Below are positions 1-8,910 of a DNA stretch of 64,000 nucleotides, in pieces. Source of the stretch: Flagellimonas beolgyonensis. Lineage in GTDB: Bacteria; Bacteroidota; Bacteroidia; Flavobacteriales; Flavobacteriaceae. A model generated the notes under the pieces. It was not told the origin of the DNA, searched no databases, and saw nothing but the letters and a program-made list of their open reading frames with translations. Within the stretch, counting starts at the first letter, position 1. Each line of letters begins with the position of its first letter. The stretch is from positions 543,679 through 607,678 of the forward strand of contig NZ_RZMY01000006.1 in the NCBI RefSeq assembly GCF_003992615.1, given 5' to 3'. The position numbers and the translations under genes were made by a program.

Positions 1-796
1 TAATGTGGATCAATCCGTCCACACCGCCAAGGTCGATGAACACTCCGTAAGAAGTGATGTTTTTCACCACACCTTCCAATACCTGTCCTTTTTCCAATTG
101 ACCGATGATCTCTTTCTTTTGTTCTTCGATATCGGCTTCGATCAAGGCTTTGTGGGAAACCACAACGTTCTTGAACTCGTGGTTGATTTTCACCACTTTG
201 AACTCCATGGTCTTACCAACATACTGATCGTAATCACGGATAGGTTTCACGTCGATCTGGGAACCTGGCAAGAACGCCTCGATTCCAAACACATCCACGA
301 TCATTCCACCTTTGGTACGACATTTTACGAATCCAGTTACAATCTCTTCCTTATCGTGGGCAGCATTCACACGATCCCAAGCTTTAATGGTCCTAGCTTT
401 TCTGTGGGACAATACCAACTGACCGGTCTTGTCTTCACGGATATCGATAAGTACCTCAACTTTGTCACCTACCTTAAGGTCTGGGTTGTAACGAAACTCG
501 TTCAACGAGATTACACCTTCAGACTTTGCATTGATGTCGATGATTGCCTCACGGTCTGTCATGTGAACAACAGTACCTTCAACAACCTCCTCATCGGCGG
601 TGTCCACGAAATTTTCCTCTACCAAGTTCTCGAATTCCTTAAGCTTGCTGTCGTCAACACGCTCAATTCCTTCTTCGTACTTTTCCCAATCAAAATTTTC
701 AAGAAATTCCTGTGGATCTTGCTGGGGTTGTGTTTCTTTTACTTCTGGTGCTGCGGCAGTTTCTGCTACCTCAGCGGTTGTTTTTTCTTCAGCCAT
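1..796 (-). CDS. rpsA: 30S ribosomal protein S1, N-terminal part (cut by window edge)
   Basis: Ribosomal protein S1 binds mRNA on the small ribosomal subunit and helps initiation, which matters in Bacteroidota where Shine-Dalgarno sequences are weak. Reading leftward from the ATG at 796 gives MAEEKTTAEVAETA, an acidic Ala/Glu/Pro-rich leader, then successive S1/OB-fold repeats with typical strings such as GQLVLSHRKA and GVFIDLGGVDGLIHI. About 265 residues (two repeats and the start of a third) are present; the rest lies left of the window. In many bacteria rpsA sits next to cmk; here cmk is about 4.1 kb away with unrelated genes between. A strong promoter lies upstream. Identification is secure. 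Confidence 0.97.
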   Translation of the reverse strand, partial: MAEEKTTAEVAETAAAPEVKETQPQQDPQEFLENFDWEKYEEGIERVDDSKLKEFENLVEENFVDTADEEVVEGTVVHMTDREAIIDINAKSEGVISLNEFRYNPDLKVGDKVEVLIDIREDKTGQLVLSHRKARTIKAWDRVNAAHDKEEIVTGFVKCRTKGGMIVDVFGIEAFLPGSQIDVKPIRDYDQYVGKTMEFKVVKINHEFKNVVVSHKALIEADIEEQKKEIIGQLEKGQVLEGVVKNITSYGVFIDLGGVDGLIHI

Positions 797-913
797 GTGC
801 TGATATAAAATTTGTATTCCACGTTTTACAAGAGTTGAACAATTACCGTGAAAGTGGTTTTTACATTTGTTTTCTTTTCCCTTTCCTCTTGCTTCCTTGT
901 TAAAAAGGTGTGC

Positions 914-944
914 AAAAATACAATTAATTTATTGATTCACAAAG
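914..944 (-). promoter_or_regulatory. Bacteroidota-type promoter for rpsA
   Basis: On the minus strand, TTTG (944-941), a 19-nt spacer and TATTTTTG (921-914) match the Bacteroidota housekeeping consensus TTTG-N19-21-TAnnTTTG exactly. Transcription would start near 907, leaving a leader of roughly 110 nt before the ATG at 796. The long leader leaves room for S1 autoregulation, which is inference. Confidence 0.7.
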
Positions 945-1051
945 CCTAAATACCAAGGATGGGGCAAAAAAACAATTCCCACAATTTAATAGCAATTTCG
1001 GGGCATATTGGCTATCTTGAAGCCTCTAATTGTTAACTATAAATTATTATC

Positions 1052-1432
1052 ATGAGCGTAAAAGCAAAGTATCAACCCGTACTGGACCTAGGTGAAAAAT
1101 TGGCCGTAAAAAACGGCGATGTAACCGAAGAAAATGGCGTTTTGAAAATAAAGGGGATGACCAAAACCCAATATGAAAAAAACCTGTTGTGGGACAAGAT
1201 CAAGGAAATCGGTGGGGAACATCCGTCCGATATTAAAGCCAACATTACTGTGGAGGACGACTCCGTGTATGCCCGACATACCGTAAAAAGTGGGGAATCG
1301 TTGAGCAAGATCGCGAAGCATTATTACGGCGATCCGATGAAATACAAGCAGATTTTTGAAGCGAACACGAATATTTTGAAGAACCCGGATCTAATCCATC
1401 CCGATCAAGTATTGGTGATTCCGAATTTGTAG
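1052..1432 (+). CDS. LysM domain protein, Kbp/YgaU-like
   Basis: A small 126-residue protein without a signal peptide. The first 70 residues resemble a BON-like domain (ENGVLKIKGMT, followed by a helix). Residues 75-125 form one LysM domain, seen in YARHTVKSGESLSKIAKHYYG and in DLIHPDQVLVIPNL. The arrangement matches E. coli Kbp (YgaU), a cytoplasmic K+-binding BON-LysM protein of about 149 residues. Potassium binding here is inferred from family resemblance only. It is transcribed away from rpsA and appears to be a single gene, followed by an inverted repeat and a rho-independent terminator. Confidence 0.85.
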   Translation: MSVKAKYQPVLDLGEKLAVKNGDVTEENGVLKIKGMTKTQYEKNLLWDKIKEIGGEHPSDIKANITVEDDSVYARHTVKSGESLSKIAKHYYGDPMKYKQIFEANTNILKNPDLIHPDQVLVIPNL

Positions 1433-1446
1433 TAAATTTTTTCAGT

Positions 1447-1489
1447 TCGAGCGCAGTCGAGAACTTATTTACATCTCGACTGCGCTCGA
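1447..1489. repeat. Perfect 16-bp inverted repeat, REP-like palindrome
   Basis: TCGAGCGCAGTCGAGA (1447-1462) and its exact complement (1474-1489) flank an 11-nt loop, just after the LysM gene. There is no T-run directly behind it and a separate terminator follows. From memory, similar GC-rich palindromes recur between genes in marine flavobacteria, so this is probably a dispersed element and not a gene-specific regulator. Confidence 0.7.
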
Positions 1490-1509
1490 TGTGACACTTC
1501 AAACAACAT

Positions 1510-1536
1510 AAGGCGCCCGAGGGCGTCTTTTTTTTT
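1510..1536 (+). terminator. Rho-independent terminator after LysM gene
   Basis: AAGGCGCCC and GGGCGTCTT pair across a tiny loop and are followed by a run of T. It separates the LysM gene from the ArsR/SRPBCC pair. Confidence 0.85.
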
Positions 1537-1609
1537 GATGGTTTCCTCATCCGTTTCAAGTGACAAGGGAATCCAAATAGTCAAAATCTAAAAAAATTCC
1601 ATCAGAATA

Positions 1610-1656
1610 TTTGCGAAACCAAATAGTTGCATTTATATTTGCAACCAAACGGTTTC
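1610..1656 (+). promoter_or_regulatory. Promoter overlapped by paired operator boxes, upstream of arsR-like gene
   Basis: TTTG (1610-1613), a 20-nt spacer and TATATTTG (1634-1641) fit the Bacteroidota promoter consensus. Two dyad boxes lie over it: AACCAAATAGTT (1617-1628) between the two promoter elements and AACCAAACGGTT (1643-1654) over the expected start site. Their centres are 26 bp apart. The whole segment is also one larger dyad, GAAACC-N6-TTGCA (1615-1631) mirrored by TGCAA-N6-GGTTTC (1640-1656). The layout suggests autorepression by the ArsR protein encoded immediately downstream (inference). Confidence 0.65.
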
Positions 1657-1668
1657 ATAAAAAATAAC

Positions 1669-1983
1669 ATGAGAAGGGATATTTTTCAAGCTATTGCCGA
1701 CCCCACCCGAAGGGCCATCATTGCCTTGATTGCCGTTCAGTCCATGACGCCCAATGCCATTGCGGAAAATTTCAATACCTCTCGTCAATCGATTTCAAAA
1801 CATCTGCGCATCCTCTCCGAATGTGAACTGATCAATCAAGAACAACAGGGACGAGAAATTTACTATTCACTCAAAATCGAGAAGATGAAGGAAATTGATG
1901 ACTGGTTGGAACAATACAGAAACATTTGGGAAACTCGATTCAATCAACTAGAAAATATACTATCAAGATTAAAAAAGGAATAA
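1669..1983 (+). CDS. ArsR-family winged-helix transcriptional regulator
   Basis: A 104-residue protein that is essentially one winged-helix domain: [19 protein letters not shown] at the N-terminus, a recognition-helix region [16 protein letters not shown] around residues 43-58, and a wing in [11 protein letters not shown]. This is the subgroup of ArsR proteins that pairs with SRPBCC/AHSA1 proteins; no ArsR-type metal-binding cysteine motif is visible. I chose the ATG at 1669 over an upstream TTG at 1627 because the TTG lies inside the promoter/operator. One base separates its stop from the next gene, so the two are co-transcribed. Confidence 0.9.
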   Translation: MRRDIFQAIADPTRRAIIALIAVQSMTPNAIAENFNTSRQSISKHLRILSECELINQEQQGREIYYSLKIEKMKEIDDWLEQYRNIWETRFNQLENILSRLKKE

Positions 1984-1984
1984 G

Positions 1985-2473
1985 ATGAAAGACCACTTGC
2001 TATTTGACTTTAAGATTGACAAAGCAACCAAAACTGTATTTGTAGATAAAGAATTTGCAGCTGAACATGCCCTGGTATGGGATGCCTTTACCAAACAAGA
2101 AATCCTTGATCAGTGGTGGGCTCCCCTACCCTATAAATCTGTAACAAAGCATATGGATTTCCGTGTTGGAGGTCGACGATTTTATGCCATGGTAGGGCCG
2201 GAAGGGCAGGAACATTGGTCCATCCAAAAATATATGTCCATCACACCCAAAACCAATTTTAAAATGATGAGTGCTTTTTCGGACAAGGATGAAAACCCCG
2301 AACTTCCTGGATCTGATTGGGATTTGTCTTTCTCCTACCTAAATGGAAAGACCAAAGTTAGTATCTCTATAAAAAATGATTCTCTTGAACGGATGGAAAG
2401 GATGATTGAAATGGGCTTTCAGGAAGGATTCACGGCAACATTGAATTTTTTAGAGGTATTGCTGAGTAATTAA
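1985..2473 (+). CDS. SRPBCC (AHSA1-like) domain protein
   Basis: A 162-residue single-domain protein of the START/SRPBCC fold, AHSA1 (activator of Hsp90 homologue 1-like) group. Typical features are [22 protein letters not shown] near residues 23-44, [16 protein letters not shown], and a C-terminal helix [20 protein letters not shown]. The fold makes a hydrophobic ligand pocket; no ligand can be named. It is paired with the ArsR regulator, a common arrangement in which the regulator controls the SRPBCC gene. It converges with the AraC gene, whose stop is 7 bp away. Confidence 0.88.
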   Translation: MKDHLLFDFKIDKATKTVFVDKEFAAEHALVWDAFTKQEILDQWWAPLPYKSVTKHMDFRVGGRRFYAMVGPEGQEHWSIQKYMSITPKTNFKMMSAFSDKDENPELPGSDWDLSFSYLNGKTKVSISIKNDSLERMERMIEMGFQEGFTATLNFLEVLLSN

Positions 2474-2480
2474 TACCATT

Positions 2481-3539
2481 TCAATGTCTTAAGCTCTGTT
2501 TTCTAAACTCCGAAGGTGTTATGCCCTCAAATTTCTTAAAGGCGCTGTTGAAGGAAGACAAACTGCTAAAACCGGAATCAAAAGCAATGGAAGCAATGGT
2601 ATACTTGTCGTTGGCCGCTTTGGAAAGCAGCTTTTTGGATTCTTGGATTCGATAATAATTGATAAAATCGTTGAAATTTCGTTTTACATATTGGTTGATG
2701 ACCGCAGATGTTTTCTGGGTGCTCTGTCCAATCAAATCACTTAGCCTTGATAGTGAGATATCGGATTCCAGGTATATTTTTTCATCCTGCACCAATTTGG
2801 CTATCCGATCAAACAGCAGGGCGTTGTCATTTACTTGGAACACCCTTCCGTCCAACTCCAAAACTTTAAGTTGAAATGCCTTAAAACTTAAAAAGTAAAT
2901 CACAACAGAATAGACAATCGGACCTATCACATAGGGTACTGCTCCTTCCAAGATGTTCAAAACGTAGGAAATCCAAATGACCCCAAAACCCAAGAGCATC
3001 ATATGCAACCAATCGAACAGGGCTTTTTGGGATTTGGTCAAATCCTCCTTTTGATATTCCTTTTGTTTGCTCTTGACGATCCACCACGATAAAAAGATAT
3101 AAAAGGCCAAATGCATGTATATAAAAAGCAGTATGCTCGCAAAAACAATGATCACTGTGGTGTCCCTGGTTTCAAACCATTCCTTTGAGATAAAAAGGCT
3201 GGACAAAAATATCAACCCGAACGGCACCAATTCTAATAGAAACTTTTTGTGGAAGGCGGGTTCTGGCCTGGTCATGCCCAACACATACCATCGCAATAAG
3301 GGACCAATCAACAACAGGAAGGCCAATCCTGCAAAAATGAACAACGGCTCCAGGCCATCACCAAAATAGAGCATGACCGACTTCCCGATGCGAAATGCCA
3401 TAAAAACCAAAATGAGTCCCAATATAAAATTGGTCCTCATTTTCTTCTTTTTAAAAAAGCACAAATACAGGGCTAAAAATATCCCGTGCAAAAGTCCTGC
3501 ACTGCTAACGATAATCAGAAGAATGGAAAAAAAGTCCAA
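2481..3539 (-). CDS. Membrane-anchored AraC-family regulator
   Basis: A 352-residue protein with about seven or eight hydrophobic helices in the first ~230 residues and a C-terminal AraC DNA-binding domain (about 255-350), seen in DISLSRLSDLIGQSTQKTS and IASIAFDSGFSSLSSFNSAF. This 7TM-AraC architecture is common in Bacteroidota and implies a membrane sensor that binds DNA directly; no ligand is known. The start appears to be TTG at 3539: a stop codon lies four codons upstream and the next in-frame ATG (residue 34) would remove the first membrane helix. It follows the DJ-1/PfpI gene on the same strand with a gap of about 95 bp, so they may share transcription. Confidence 0.88.
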   Translation of the reverse strand: MDFFSILLIIVSSAGLLHGIFLALYLCFFKKKKMRTNFILGLILVFMAFRIGKSVMLYFGDGLEPLFIFAGLAFLLLIGPLLRWYVLGMTRPEPAFHKKFLLELVPFGLIFLSSLFISKEWFETRDTTVIIVFASILLFIYMHLAFYIFLSWWIVKSKQKEYQKEDLTKSQKALFDWLHMMLLGFGVIWISYVLNILEGAVPYVIGPIVYSVVIYFLSFKAFQLKVLELDGRVFQVNDNALLFDRIAKLVQDEKIYLESDISLSRLSDLIGQSTQKTSAVINQYVKRNFNDFINYYRIQESKKLLSKAANDKYTIASIAFDSGFSSLSSFNSAFKKFEGITPSEFRKQSLRH

Positions 3540-3634
3540 TGGGTCGTTTTAACAAACTTACAGATAAAATCCACTTGAAAGAGTACCGTGCCTTTGTGAA
3601 TCCGTTAACTTCCAATCGATCCACTTGGATCATT

Positions 3635-4732
3635 TTATTTAACCTTGGCTTTCTTTTTGGCGTAAGAAGTCAACCCCAAGACACCGAAAAACTGGCCAAT
3701 GTCCCCTTTCATCACCCCCACTAAGCTATGGGTTGCCAACAATACCCTATCCACAGGCTTTTTTTCTTCAACAATCAGTTTATTCAAGAGTTGCTTGGCT
3801 TTCTCAGTACCACCATTTTCGTAGGCCATCAGTACCCGCACAGCATTTTCTTCGCTTGTAATTTCCCGAGATTTTGGTTTGTATCCCAATTGTTTTACCA
3901 TGATTTCCGCCAATCTCCAGGTCGACCATGGATTTTGTCCGGTTACCAAATTGCCATCATGGCTAACGGTTTCCAAATACATGGCTCCTTCATTGAACCG
4001 TGCCCCTTGTGCCACCAATTCGTCTTGTAGTAGAAAGGGAAATATCGTGGATGCCTCTGGAATAAGCAGCAACTCTTCTTTATTGGTGAACCCGCTGACC
4101 ATTTTATTCTGCAACAAAGGGGTTCCATTATCCAACGAAACATTGACCAAGGCTGCCGGACCATGGCATACGGCTCCCACCACCTTTCCGGATTGGTAGT
4201 ACTCCCGCACCATGGACTGTATATTTGGGTTATTGGGAAAATCGAACATGGCCCCTTTGCCCCCGACAAAATAGATGGCTTCGTAATCTGCCGCCTTAAC
4301 ATTTTCCATAGGTGTGGTATGGCTTGTTTTGTATTGTGCAACAGAGTCGTTTAAAAAGGCGTAGTCGTATGGACCCATATCGTCATCGTCCAAAACCACA
4401 GGTGGTTTTCCGCCCTTGGGGCTTGCAACATCCACTTCAAAACCATTGGCTTCGAAAACATAATAGGCCCGTGACAATTCGGTAAGTTCGTAGCCGGTTT
4501 TTTTCCCACTTTCCCCCATGGTGCCTGTACTGGTCACCACAGCCAATATTTTTCCTCTTTTAGGGACGACATTTTCAGTAAGGTATGGCAGGTCTTCCGC
4601 CCTACTTTCCGTAACATCCTTTTCCGTTTTGGGCAAAAGGCTCATGAACCACACACCGAAAGCAATTATGAGCACCAATAAACCTAAGAGGGAAACGAGT
4701 ATCCATTTTATAGCGGGATATTTTTTAAACAT
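3635..4732 (-). CDS. Membrane-anchored DJ-1/PfpI (Hsp31-like) family protein
   Basis: A 365-residue protein. Residues 8-33 are a strong membrane helix (ILVSLLGLLVLIIAFGVWF), then a DJ-1/PfpI glutamine-amidotransferase-like domain runs from about 60 to 290. The nucleophile elbow is visible as GAVCHGPAAL with Cys189-His190, and GYELTELSRAYYVFEANG is typical of the Hsp31/YajL side of the family, whose members act as chaperones, glyoxalases or deglycases. Two things are odd: the membrane anchor, which would put the domain outside the cytoplasm, and an extra ~75-residue C-terminal helical segment. The enzymatic role is not settled by sequence. Confidence 0.82.
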   Translation of the reverse strand: MFKKYPAIKWILVSLLGLLVLIIAFGVWFMSLLPKTEKDVTESRAEDLPYLTENVVPKRGKILAVVTSTGTMGESGKKTGYELTELSRAYYVFEANGFEVDVASPKGGKPPVVLDDDDMGPYDYAFLNDSVAQYKTSHTTPMENVKAADYEAIYFVGGKGAMFDFPNNPNIQSMVREYYQSGKVVGAVCHGPAALVNVSLDNGTPLLQNKMVSGFTNKEELLLIPEASTIFPFLLQDELVAQGARFNEGAMYLETVSHDGNLVTGQNPWSTWRLAEIMVKQLGYKPKSREITSEENAVRVLMAYENGGTEKAKQLLNKLIVEEKKPVDRVLLATHSLVGVMKGDIGQFFGVLGLTSYAKKKAKVK

Positions 4733-4925
4733 GACTTCGCGTTTACAATTATGCCACGAAATTCCGAATTGTATTGGGCAAAGACTGAGTAAATGATAAT
4801 TCCGTCAGTATGAAAGATGGTTTAGACCGAAAAATTCTAACTTCACTTACAGGTGCCGAACTGGTTTCGGTATCGGTCGGCAAAATTCTTTAAAACGAAT
4901 TATTGCGAAAACGATAAGTACAAGG

Positions 4926-5627
4926 CTACACCTCTACCTTTTCAATCACTCGCTGCGCAAAGTCGTATACCCGTTCAAACTGCTCCTCCAAGCCCATATC
5001 GCTGTTATCGAACTCAATGGCATCTTTGGCTTTTTTGAGCGGTGAAACACTTCGAGTAGAGTCGATACGATCTCGCTCCTCCACATTTTTAAGGACTTCG
5101 GCGTAAGTGACCTCCTCCCCTTTTTCCAACAATTCCTTGTAGCGCCTGGCGGCCCGTTTTTCGGGAGAAGCCGTCATAAAAAGTTTCAGTTCGGCCTTCG
5201 GGAACACCACGGTACCAATATCGCGTCCGTCCATAACGATGCCTTTATGTTTACCCATTTCCTGTTGAATCTTTACCAACATTTCACGGACCTCCTTTAT
5301 GGCGGACACTTTGCTCACATTGCGGGACACGTGCATGGAACGGATTTCCTTTTCCACGTTCTTTCCGTTCAAGTACATATCGGATTTACTGGAGTCCTCG
5401 TTAGGCACAAACTCCAGTTCGAGGGATGCCAATTTATCAGTGAGGGTTTTAGCATCCACCTTTCCTTCGGGATCGATCAATCCCTCATTCAGGGCAAATA
5501 AGGTAACGGCACGGTACATGGCACCGGTATCCACATAAATATATCCCAAAGAAGCGGCCAATCGCTTGGCGATGGTACTTTTTCCAGTAGAGGAAAACCC
5601 ATCAATGGCTATTGTAATTTTTCCCAT
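4926..5627 (-). CDS. cmk: Cytidylate kinase
   Basis: CMP/dCMP kinase, which phosphorylates CMP and dCMP with ATP in pyrimidine salvage and mRNA turnover. The 233-residue protein begins MGKITIAIDGFSSTGKST with the P-loop, continues through YVDTGAMYRAVTL, GRDIGTVVFP and ASPEKRAARR, all family signatures, and is of normal length. It lies 54 bp downstream of lon on the same strand and is probably transcribed with it. The 190 bp between cmk and the DJ-1 gene hold no gene or convincing terminator. Confidence 0.97.
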   Translation of the reverse strand: MGKITIAIDGFSSTGKSTIAKRLAASLGYIYVDTGAMYRAVTLFALNEGLIDPEGKVDAKTLTDKLASLELEFVPNEDSSKSDMYLNGKNVEKEIRSMHVSRNVSKVSAIKEVREMLVKIQQEMGKHKGIVMDGRDIGTVVFPKAELKLFMTASPEKRAARRYKELLEKGEEVTYAEVLKNVEERDRIDSTRSVSPLKKAKDAIEFDNSDMGLEEQFERVYDFAQRVIEKVEV

Positions 5628-5681
5628 GCTATAAAAATAGACAGAAATCCCGTTACGGTTTTATGATTTGCATCATATTCC

Positions 5682-8132
5682 CTACAGGGTCTTGGCATTC
5701 TTCACCTTCTGCTTGGTAATGGCCATCTCGATCACTTCGCTCATGTCGGTCACATAATGGAACGTCAATCCTTTGAGGTAATCGGGTTTGATCTCCTCGA
5801 TATCTTTGCGGTTCTCTTCGCACAGGATAATTTCTTTGATCCGTGCGCGTTTCGCCGCTAAGATTTTTTCTTTGATACCACCCACAGGCAATACCTTTCC
5901 CCGAAGCGTGATCTCCCCCGTCATGGCCAAGCTCTTTTTCACCTTGCGCTGGGTAAACAATGACACCAAGGAGGTGAGCATGGTAATCCCCGCACTGGGT
6001 CCGTCTTTGGGCGTGGCACCTTCCGGCACGTGGATGTGTACATTGTATTTATCGAACACATCGGGGTCGATGCCGAAGCTATCTGCATTGGATTTAATGT
6101 ACTCCATAGCAATGGTGGCGGATTCCTTCATTACCTGACCCAAGTTACCAGTGATGTTCAACTGTCCCTTTCCTTTGGAAAGGATGGACTCAATGAACAG
6201 GATATCGCCCCCAACACTGGTCCAAGCCAACCCCGTAACCACTCCGGCCACTTCGTTGTTCTCGTATTTGTCGCGTTCCAAACGTGCTGGTCCCAATACC
6301 TTTTCTACATCTTCATCAGTCACCTTACTATTGTACTCCTCTTCCATGGCGATGGATTTGGCGGCAAACCGTACCATTTTGGCAATGTGTTTTTCCAGTC
6401 CGCGCACCCCGGATTCACGGGTATAGCCCTCTACGATTTTTTCGAGTTGGCGTTTGCCGATCTTAAGATCATTGGCTGTAAGACCGTGCTCTTTTAATTG
6501 TTTGGGCAATAAATGGCGTTTGGCAATCTCCACCTTTTCCTCGATGGTGTATCCTGTCACATTGATGATCTCCATACGGTCGCGCAAGGCAGGCTGAATG
6601 GTGGACAGGCTGTTGGCCGTGGCAATGAACATCACTTTTGACAGGTCGTAGCCCATTTCCAAAAAGTTATCGTGAAAGTCGTTGTTCTGCTCGGGGTCCA
6701 ATACTTCCAACATGGCGGAAGAGGGGTCTCCCTGATGGCTACTGGACAGTTTATCGATCTCATCCAAGATAAAGACTGGGTTCGATGTCCCTGCTTTCTT
6801 CAAACTTTGGATAATACGGCCCGGCATGGCGCCGATATAGGTTTTACGGTGTCCTCGAATCTCTGCCTCATCACGAAGTCCACCCAAGGACATACGCACG
6901 TATTCCCTGCCCAATGCTTCGGCAACGGATTTGCCCAATGAGGTTTTACCGACCCCAGGAGGTCCGTACAAACACAAAATGGGCGATTTCATATCGTTAC
7001 GCAGTTTAAGAACGGCTAAGTATTCGATGATGCGACGTTTTACATCTTCCAAACCATAGTGATCACGGTCCAAGATTTTTTGTGCCCGTTTCAGGTCAAA
7101 ATTATCCTTGGAATATTCGTTCCAGGGCAATTCCAGAATCAGGTCCAAATAATTGCGTTGAATGGAATACTCGGCCACCTGAGGGTTCATCCGTTGCATT
7201 TTGGCCAATTCCTTTTCAAAGTGCTCCTCGACTTTTTTACTCCATTTTTTGGTCTTGGCCTTCTCCTGCATCTCATCCACCTCTTCCTCATAGGATAAGC
7301 CACCAAGTTCTTCTTGAATGGTCTTCATTTGCTGGTGCAGAAAGTATTCGCGCTGCTGCTGGTCCATATCGCTACGGACCTTGCTTTGGATATCGTTGCG
7401 CAATTCCAGCTTTTGAAGTTCCATGTTCATGTACTTCAAGGTGGTCATCGCCCTTTCCTGCAGATTTGGGATTTCCAACAATTGTTGCTTTTCCGCCACC
7501 GATAGATTCAGGTTGGAGGACACAAAATTGATCAGGAACGAATTGCTCTGAATATTTTTGATGGCAAAGGTGGCTTCGCTCGGAATGTTCGGATTGTCCT
7601 TGATGATCTTATAGGCCAAATCCTTGATGGAATCGATAATGGCCTCGAACTCCACATTTTTTCCTACGGGTCGAACCTCTTCCGCTTCGTGCACCTTGGC
7701 CGTCATATAGGGCTTTTCGGTAAGGATGCTCTCGATCTGGAACCGTTTCTTGCCTTGTATGATCACGGTGGTGTTGCCATCAGGCATTTGGAGCACGCGT
7801 AAAATACGTGCCACAGTGCCCAAGGTATTGATATCCTCCGCGCCAGGATTTTCGGTATTCTCATCTTTTTGAGACACCACCCCAATGGTCTTGCTGCCAT
7901 TGTTGGCATCTTTGATCAAACTGATGGATTTGTCCCTCCCCGCGGTAATGGGTATGACCACACCGGGAAACAAGACAGTGTTGCGCAACGGTAAAATTGG
8001 CAGCACCTCGGGTATTGCCTCGTTGTTCATCTGTTCTTCGTCTTCCGGGGTGAGTAACGGAATCAGTTCCGCTTCCTCATCCAATCCCTGAAAGTCAATA
8101 TTGTCAAATTGTGCTATTTTCATCTTTCCCAT
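5682..8132 (-). CDS. lon: ATP-dependent Lon protease
   Basis: Cytoplasmic AAA+ serine protease that degrades misfolded and regulatory proteins. The 816 residues contain the LON substrate-binding domain (about 40-245), the AAA+ module with Walker A GPPGVGKT (390-397) and Walker B FILDEID (454-460), and the protease domain with catalytic Ser713 in PKDGPSAG and Lys756 in GGIKEK. The Ser-Lys spacing of 43 equals that of E. coli Lon. The N-terminus [10 protein letters not shown] allows a start three codons later. The 218 bp upstream separate it from the divergent ECF sigma gene; I did not find an exact housekeeping promoter for lon there. Confidence 0.98.
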   Translation of the reverse strand: MGKMKIAQFDNIDFQGLDEEAELIPLLTPEDEEQMNNEAIPEVLPILPLRNTVLFPGVVIPITAGRDKSISLIKDANNGSKTIGVVSQKDENTENPGAEDINTLGTVARILRVLQMPDGNTTVIIQGKKRFQIESILTEKPYMTAKVHEAEEVRPVGKNVEFEAIIDSIKDLAYKIIKDNPNIPSEATFAIKNIQSNSFLINFVSSNLNLSVAEKQQLLEIPNLQERAMTTLKYMNMELQKLELRNDIQSKVRSDMDQQQREYFLHQQMKTIQEELGGLSYEEEVDEMQEKAKTKKWSKKVEEHFEKELAKMQRMNPQVAEYSIQRNYLDLILELPWNEYSKDNFDLKRAQKILDRDHYGLEDVKRRIIEYLAVLKLRNDMKSPILCLYGPPGVGKTSLGKSVAEALGREYVRMSLGGLRDEAEIRGHRKTYIGAMPGRIIQSLKKAGTSNPVFILDEIDKLSSSHQGDPSSAMLEVLDPEQNNDFHDNFLEMGYDLSKVMFIATANSLSTIQPALRDRMEIINVTGYTIEEKVEIAKRHLLPKQLKEHGLTANDLKIGKRQLEKIVEGYTRESGVRGLEKHIAKMVRFAAKSIAMEEEYNSKVTDEDVEKVLGPARLERDKYENNEVAGVVTGLAWTSVGGDILFIESILSKGKGQLNITGNLGQVMKESATIAMEYIKSNADSFGIDPDVFDKYNVHIHVPEGATPKDGPSAGITMLTSLVSLFTQRKVKKSLAMTGEITLRGKVLPVGGIKEKILAAKRARIKEIILCEENRKDIEEIKPDYLKGLTFHYVTDMSEVIEMAITKQKVKNAKTL

Positions 8133-8302
8133 TTCATCTTTTCGGTCATTTTGTCAGAATCAACAAAGACCATTCATAAATTATTATGTACTAAAGCCAA
8201 TTCAATATCCTCAAAATCAATAACTAACCTACATTTTTGGCTTTTTATCACCTTCTAAAAGGCAATTCCTGTGCCATTAAAAACCATTTTTTTAGAAAAA
8301 AC

Positions 8303-8340
8303 TGTAACAATTGGTAAATTCCCTAATCTATAAGACAAAC
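8303..8340 (+). promoter_or_regulatory. Candidate ECF-type promoter or operator, shared with the second sigma gene
   Basis: TGTAACAA (8303-8310), a 19-nt spacer, then ATAAGACAAAC (8330-8340), ending 10 bp before the TTG start of the sigma gene. The same pair of blocks with a 20-nt spacer precedes the other ECF sigma gene (30767-30805). ECF sigma factors often drive their own operons, so this may be the autoregulated promoter; the -35/-10 assignment is not established. Confidence 0.45.
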
Positions 8341-8350
8341 CATTCATTTT

Positions 8351-8908
8351 TTGAGCCACCAAAATGAACATATTGATGCACTGCTCAAATCGTGCATGCA
8401 GGGGAAACAAAGTGCACAATTGGAGATTTACAATCGCTATTACAGGGCTATGTACAACACGGCCTATAGAATTGTAAAAGATCCAGCTGAAGCCGAGGAT
8501 GTGATGCAGGAATCGTTCCTGAGCGCATTTACCAAACTGCACACCTTTAAGGGCGACGTCACCTTCGGGGCATGGTTAAAGCGGATTGTGATCAATAACA
8601 GTATCTATCATTACAAAAAGCAGCAGAAAAACAGGACTGTGGATTTGGATGATATAATGTACAAGGTCGAAGATAATGATGGAGTTGCTTCGGATCAAAA
8701 TGGTTATACAGAACTGAAGGCTCAAAAAGTAATGGAAACCATGAAAAGTTTGAAAGACAATTACAGAGTTTCTTTGACCTTACATTTGATCGAAGGATAC
8801 GATTATGAAGAAATAAGTGAAATAATGAACATTAGCTATGCTAATTGTAGAACCACCATTTCCCGGGCCAAGGAAAGCCTGAGAAAAAAATTGACCGTAA
8901 ATGTGTAG
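8351..8908 (+). CDS. ECF RNA polymerase sigma factor
   Basis: A 185-residue sigma-70 family protein of the extracytoplasmic function type. Region 2 spans about residues 20-90 (YNTAYRIVKDPAEAEDVMQESFL and TFGAWLKRIVINN) and region 4 about 125-180 (SLTLHLIEGYDYEEISEIMN, SYANCRTTISRAKESLRKKL). The start is TTG at 8351; the first in-frame ATG is residue 16 and would remove conserved N-terminal sequence. Three further genes follow in close order, the first being a one-helix membrane protein that probably holds the sigma factor at the membrane. It is divergent from lon. Confidence 0.93.
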   Translation: MSHQNEHIDALLKSCMQGKQSAQLEIYNRYYRAMYNTAYRIVKDPAEAEDVMQESFLSAFTKLHTFKGDVTFGAWLKRIVINNSIYHYKKQQKNRTVDLDDIMYKVEDNDGVASDQNGYTELKAQKVMETMKSLKDNYRVSLTLHLIEGYDYEEISEIMNISYANCRTTISRAKESLRKKLTVNV

Positions 8909-8910
8909 TC

